DNA of 7,078 nucleotides from assembly GCA_964644045.1 (NCBI GenBank), contig CAZXUK010000036.1, positions 1-7,078 of the forward strand, written 5' to 3'. This document shows, one piece after another, positions 5,037-7,078 of the stretch. Below the pieces are notes generated by a model that was not told where the DNA came from, did no database searches, and worked only from the letters and a program-made list of their open reading frames with translations. The translations under genes were made by a program, and so were the position numbers. How positions within the stretch are numbered: position 1 is the stretch's first letter; every line of letters starts with the position of its first letter. This DNA comes from JAIOTG01 sp964644045. GTDB taxonomy: Bacteria > Patescibacteriota > Patescibacteriia > Patescibacteriales > JAGXOH01.

Positions 5037-6161
5037 ATGAGCAAAGAAAAGAAAAAAATTTTATTTTCCGGGGTCCAGCCCAGCGGAAATCTTCATATCG
5101 GTAATTATATTGGCGCTATTTCCCAGTGGCTTAATATGCAGGAAAATTACAACTGTATTTTCTGCGTAGTGGATTACCACGCCATAACCGTTAAGCAAGA
5201 CCCCAAAGTTTTACGGCAAAAAATTATTGAAACAGCCAAAATTTATTTGGCTTCCGGTGTTGACCCCGAAAAGGCCATAATTTTTCAGCAGTCTGATTTA
5301 TCTGAACACACGGAGTTGGCTTGGGTTTTGAATTGTATTACCAAAAATAGTGACTTAACCAGGATGACTCAGTTTAAAGATAAAACAGGGACTCAAACGG
5401 ATTTAGAAAAAGTAAAAGATATTTTAGAACTTATAATAGCAAAAGGGAGTAAAGAAAAAGAATATATTGGAAACAACAAAGATAATGCAGTTTTGGCTGA
5501 GAGATATATAAAAAATTTTTTAGATAAATTCAATAAAGCAACAATGGGCCTTTTTGATTACCCGGTTTTAATGGCCGCGGATATCCTGCTTTATAATACC
5601 GAGGTGGTGCCGGTGGGCGAAGACCAAAAACAGCATGTGGAGTTGACAAGGACTTTGGCGCGCAGATTTAATCAGAGATTTGGGGAGACTTTTGTGATCC
5701 CGGAGATTAAGCTACAAAAAGAAGGAGCTCGAATTATGGGCCTGGACGAGCCGGATAAGAAGATGAGTAAAAGCGCCTCCAGTGAACTTAATTATATTTC
5801 TTTAACCGATGATCCGGACAAGGCGGTGAAGAAAATAAAGAAAGCCACTACCGATTCCGGCTCAGAGATAAAATACGATCCCGAGTCTAAGCCGGGAATA
5901 TCCAATCTCTTGACTATTTATTCTCTTTTCGGCAATAAAGCCGTTAAGAATTTGGAAGCCGAATATAAAGGCAAACAATACGGAGAGTTTAAGGCGGATT
6001 TGGCCGAAATTATAAAAGAATTTCTATCTGATTTTCAGAAAAAATATAACAATATATCTGATAAAGAAGTGAAAAAGATTTTAAAACAGGGCGCGGATAG
6101 ATTAAAGCCGGTAGTAAAAGAAAAAATGGAAGAGGTGAAGAAAAATATAGGGGTAAAATAA
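5037..6161 (+). CDS. trpS: Tryptophanyl-tRNA synthetase with an internal insertion
   Basis: A 374-residue class I aminoacyl-tRNA synthetase that attaches tryptophan to tRNA-Trp in the cytosol. The ATP-binding HIGH motif is HIGN (20-23) after SGVQPSGNL, and KMSKS is exact at 242-246. Family motifs RMTQFKDK (109-116), GLFDYPVLMAADILLY (171-186) and VPVGEDQKQH (191-200) are intact, so the enzyme should be functional. Usual length is about 325-340 residues. The excess is explained by about 54 residues between TQFKDK and GLFDYP (117-170), where bacterial homologues normally have roughly 10-12. The insert is helical-looking, charged and AT-rich in DNA. The C-terminal tRNA-anticodon region (about 290-374) is lysine-rich, as expected. 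The start ATG gives the usual short N-terminus; no Shine-Dalgarno is present. The gene is monocistronic with its own promoter and terminator. Confidence 0.96.
   Translation: MSKEKKKILFSGVQPSGNLHIGNYIGAISQWLNMQENYNCIFCVVDYHAITVKQDPKVLRQKIIETAKIYLASGVDPEKAIIFQQSDLSEHTELAWVLNCITKNSDLTRMTQFKDKTGTQTDLEKVKDILELIIAKGSKEKEYIGNNKDNAVLAERYIKNFLDKFNKATMGLFDYPVLMAADILLYNTEVVPVGEDQKQHVELTRTLARRFNQRFGETFVIPEIKLQKEGARIMGLDEPDKKMSKSASSELNYISLTDDPDKAVKKIKKATTDSGSEIKYDPESKPGISNLLTIYSLFGNKAVKNLEAEYKGKQYGEFKADLAEIIKEFLSDFQKKYNNISDKEVKKILKQGADRLKPVVKEKMEEVKKNIGVK
5385..5546 (+). other. AT-rich in-frame insert within trpS
   Basis: The 162 nt coding for residues 117-170 are about 26% G+C by hand count, clearly poorer in G+C than the conserved blocks on either side. 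The encoded segment runs from TGTQTDLEKV to LDKFNKATM, is rich in K, E, D and N, and looks helical. It keeps the reading frame, has no stop codon, and I see no flanking direct repeat that would mark a mobile element or intein; splicing residues (N-terminal Cys/Ser, C-terminal His-Asn) are not present at its edges. A lineage-specific loop insertion is the simplest reading. Confidence 0.65.
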
Positions 6162-6162
6162 A

Positions 6163-6204
6163 ATCACATAACATATATCACATATCATAAAACACATAAC
6201 ATTA
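6163..6204. repeat. Three imperfect 14-nt tandem repeats after trpS
   Basis: Three adjacent units, 6163-6176, 6177-6190 and 6191-6204, share the pattern ATCACATAACATAA. Units 1 and 2 differ at two positions and units 1 and 3 at three. The array starts 2 nt after the trpS stop codon. It has no coding potential and no evident secondary structure. Confidence 0.65.
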
Positions 6205-6210
6205 CTTTTT

Positions 6211-6243
6211 GTCATTCCGGCGTAAGAGTCTACGGGAATCTAC
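6211..6243. repeat. Small GTCATTCC-type palindromic element
   Basis: The element begins GTCATTCCGGCGTA and ends TACGGGAATCTAC. ATTCC (6214-6218) pairs with GGAAT (6235-6239) and CGTA (6221-6224) with TACG (6231-6234), leaving a 2-nt bulge and a 6-nt loop. It resembles the dispersed REP-like palindromes with GTCATTCC...GGAATC ends found in many bacterial genomes. Only one copy is in the window, so repetition in the genome is inferred. Confidence 0.5.
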
Positions 6244-6245
6244 AA

Positions 6246-6271
6246 AACTCAGCTATCAAGCTGGGTTTTTT
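6246..6271 (+). terminator. Rho-independent terminator of trpS
   Basis: A nine-pair stem (AACTCAGCT at 6246-6254 with AGCTGGGTT at 6259-6267, one T-G pair) has an ATCA loop and is followed by four more Ts, giving a T-run over 6266-6271. It lies about 85 nt past the trpS stop codon, so the repeat array and palindrome are transcribed in the trpS 3' untranslated region. Confidence 0.85.
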
Positions 6272-6275
6272 GAAT

Positions 6276-6312
6276 AAAAAAAGGGGCGGTAACACTTCTG
6301 TGTCACTGCCCC
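6276..6312 (-). terminator. Rho-independent terminator of the hypothetical gene
   Basis: A 13-position stem between GGGGCGGTAACAC (6283-6295) and GTGTCACTGCCCC (6300-6312), with one G-T pair and one mismatch, has a TTCT-type tetraloop. On the minus strand it is followed by seven Ts (the A-tract 6276-6282). It starts 12 nt past the stop codon at 6325. It sits only 4 nt from the trpS terminator, so the two convergent genes are fully insulated from each other. Confidence 0.93.
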
Positions 6313-6324
6313 GTTAAAAGTTTA

Positions 6325-6873
6325 TTAACAGATGTTATTTTCAAAACCGTCATCACGGTTTTCAAAAAAATAATCTATTATTTCTGACTCCGCCTCTTCC
6401 CCCGACTCTATACCTCTACAGTGGAAGGTATCACATTCTTCCATGTTCGGGGGTTGAAAATCTTCTGCTATTTGGGGCGGAAAATCCGAAGCGAATAAAA
6501 TTTCTCCGAAAAAATTTTCCACCCAAATCATTTCGCTATGCCGGCAAATACAAAGTTCGCCAGCCTCTTTATAAAGTAAATTTTTGATCTTTTCAAAATT
6601 TTTATTTGAAGGAACTTGGGGAGAATCTGTTATTTGTATTGCTACTTCTTCGTCTTCCCCCTCTTCCTTATTTAAACCTCCTCTCACGAAGAAAAAAAGA
6701 TCTCTATAAACTTCATTTCTGGCAAGTACCAGGTAAAAAGATTTTTCTTCCTCGCCCTCCGTTTCATCCTGGAAAACAAAATCATTACTAACCAAGATTC
6801 TTTCGTCACTTGGCCAGAAAAATTTATGCTCCCTTAAAACCCAGGAGCCTTTTTCCATAACAAAAACTCTCAT
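6325..6873 (-). CDS. Hypothetical acidic, Cys/His-containing protein
   Basis: I do not recognise this 182-residue protein. It is strongly acidic (41 D/E against 17 K/R), has no signal peptide or membrane segment, and is probably cytosolic. The N-terminal part (1-65) looks like a beta-rich domain (MRVFVMEKGSWVL, then FYLVLARNEVYRDLFFFV). A low-complexity acidic linker follows at about 67-79. The C-terminal part has C108 and C110 with H112 (CICRH), and C147, H151 and C152 (CDTFHC), plus a terminal C182. These could bind a metal, but the spacing matches no zinc-finger pattern I can name. The ATG at 6873 is chosen because AAGGAGG lies 6 nt upstream; longer in-frame starts would skip this site. 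The gene has a promoter and a strong terminator, so it is a genuine single-gene unit. Function is unknown. Confidence 0.8.
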   Translation of the reverse strand: MRVFVMEKGSWVLREHKFFWPSDERILVSNDFVFQDETEGEEEKSFYLVLARNEVYRDLFFFVRGGLNKEEGEDEEVAIQITDSPQVPSNKNFEKIKNLLYKEAGELCICRHSEMIWVENFFGEILFASDFPPQIAEDFQPPNMEECDTFHCRGIESGEEAESEIIDYFFENRDDGFENNIC

Positions 6874-6879
6874 TTTTTG

Positions 6880-6886
6880 CCTCCTT
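6880..6886 (-). promoter_or_regulatory. Strong Shine-Dalgarno deciding the start of the hypothetical gene
   Basis: On the minus strand AAGGAGG is followed by six bases and then ATG at 6873. It fixes the start against upstream in-frame alternatives. It is the only strong Shine-Dalgarno among the eight genes in the window. Confidence 0.85.
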
Positions 6887-6919
6887 TTTTTAAGAACATA
6901 ATTTAAATTATAACTTTTA

Positions 6920-6948
6920 TTTCTATCATATATTACTAATATTGTCAA
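6920..6948 (-). promoter_or_regulatory. Promoter of the hypothetical gene
   Basis: On the minus strand a perfect TTGACA (6943-6948), a 17-nt spacer and TAGAAA (6920-6925) with an upstream TG fit an extended -10 promoter. Transcription would start near 6913, giving a leader of about 40 nt with the Shine-Dalgarno. A closer TATAAT at 6907-6912 lacks a matching -35. The remaining sequence to 7078 is AT-rich, with no gene, repeat or strong hairpin that I can support. Confidence 0.6.
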
Positions 6949-7078
6949 GTAAAAAGCTATTTTTATTATTATTTTTCCTAATATTAAAGAAAATTATGTT
7001 TTAATTAAATAAATGCGGTATTAATAAATTTAAGAATAATCACGAATTAAAGAAACCGTGTAAAATTTTATTGTTTGA

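Noticed and set aside
5385..5546. Intein or mobile element inside trpS
   Set aside because: The segment is too short, lacks splice-junction residues (edge Cys/Ser and His-Asn) and has no flanking direct or inverted repeats.
6163..6204. CRISPR-like array
   Set aside because: The 14-nt units are directly adjacent with no spacers, are AT-rich and diverge from one another.
6606..6791. Plus-strand open frame opposite the hypothetical gene
   Set aside because: The minus-strand gene has a promoter, Shine-Dalgarno and terminator; this frame has none of them.
7040..7060. Short CACG...CGTG inverted repeat near the right edge
   Set aside because: The stem is only four pairs with a 12-nt loop in AT-rich DNA, so it cannot be distinguished from chance.

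Overview
The window is a compact, AT-rich stretch of bacterial chromosome with eight protein genes, short intergenic gaps and no tRNA, rRNA, CRISPR array or insertion sequence that I can see. Seven genes are recognisable: an OpuA-type glycine betaine ABC transporter (binding protein, ATPase, permease), thioredoxin, ClpP, a VIT1/CCC1-like membrane protein and tryptophanyl-tRNA synthetase. The eighth is an acidic, cysteine-containing protein of unknown function. Low G+C, short genes, tight packing, near-absence of Shine-Dalgarno sequences and an extra insert in a housekeeping enzyme would fit a small-genome lineage such as the Patescibacteria (candidate phyla radiation). That assignment is inference from style; no phylogenetic marker was tested.

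Layout, left to right. From 67 to 3745 all genes are on the minus strand, so transcription runs right to left: opuAC-like binding protein (2747-3745), a hairpin with a U-tract (2687-2720), the ATPase (1453-2628), the permease (522-1448, 4 nt after the ATPase), then trxA (119-442) with its own promoter and a terminator at 67-93. Next, also minus, come clpP (3827-4402), with a perfect-consensus sigma70-type promoter and a strong terminator, and the VIT-like gene (4460-4942). trpS (5037-6161) is the only plus-strand gene. It diverges from the VIT-like gene across back-to-back promoters, and converges on the hypothetical gene (6325-6873, minus). The convergent gap holds three 14-nt imperfect tandem repeats, a small GTCATTCC-type palindromic element and two back-to-back terminators facing opposite ways. 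The right end (6949-7078) is AT-rich with no gene I can support.

How the genes work together: the three opu genes form one complete importer for a quaternary-ammonium osmolyte, probably glycine betaine. The binding protein has the OpuAC lobe order and the aromatic-cage tryptophans, and the ATPase carries a C-terminal tandem-CBS region of the kind that senses ionic strength in OpuA systems. The hairpin between binding protein and ATPase probably makes the binding protein more abundant than the other subunits. The remaining genes are housekeeping (redox, proteolysis, translation) with no evident functional link to the transporter.

I found no clear new biological system. The features most worth a second look are the roughly 40-residue AT-rich insert inside TrpS, the unknown acidic Cys/His protein with the only strong Shine-Dalgarno in the window, the membrane-anchored (not lipoprotein) binding protein, and promoters placed so close to the trpS and opuAC start codons that leaderless transcripts are likely.
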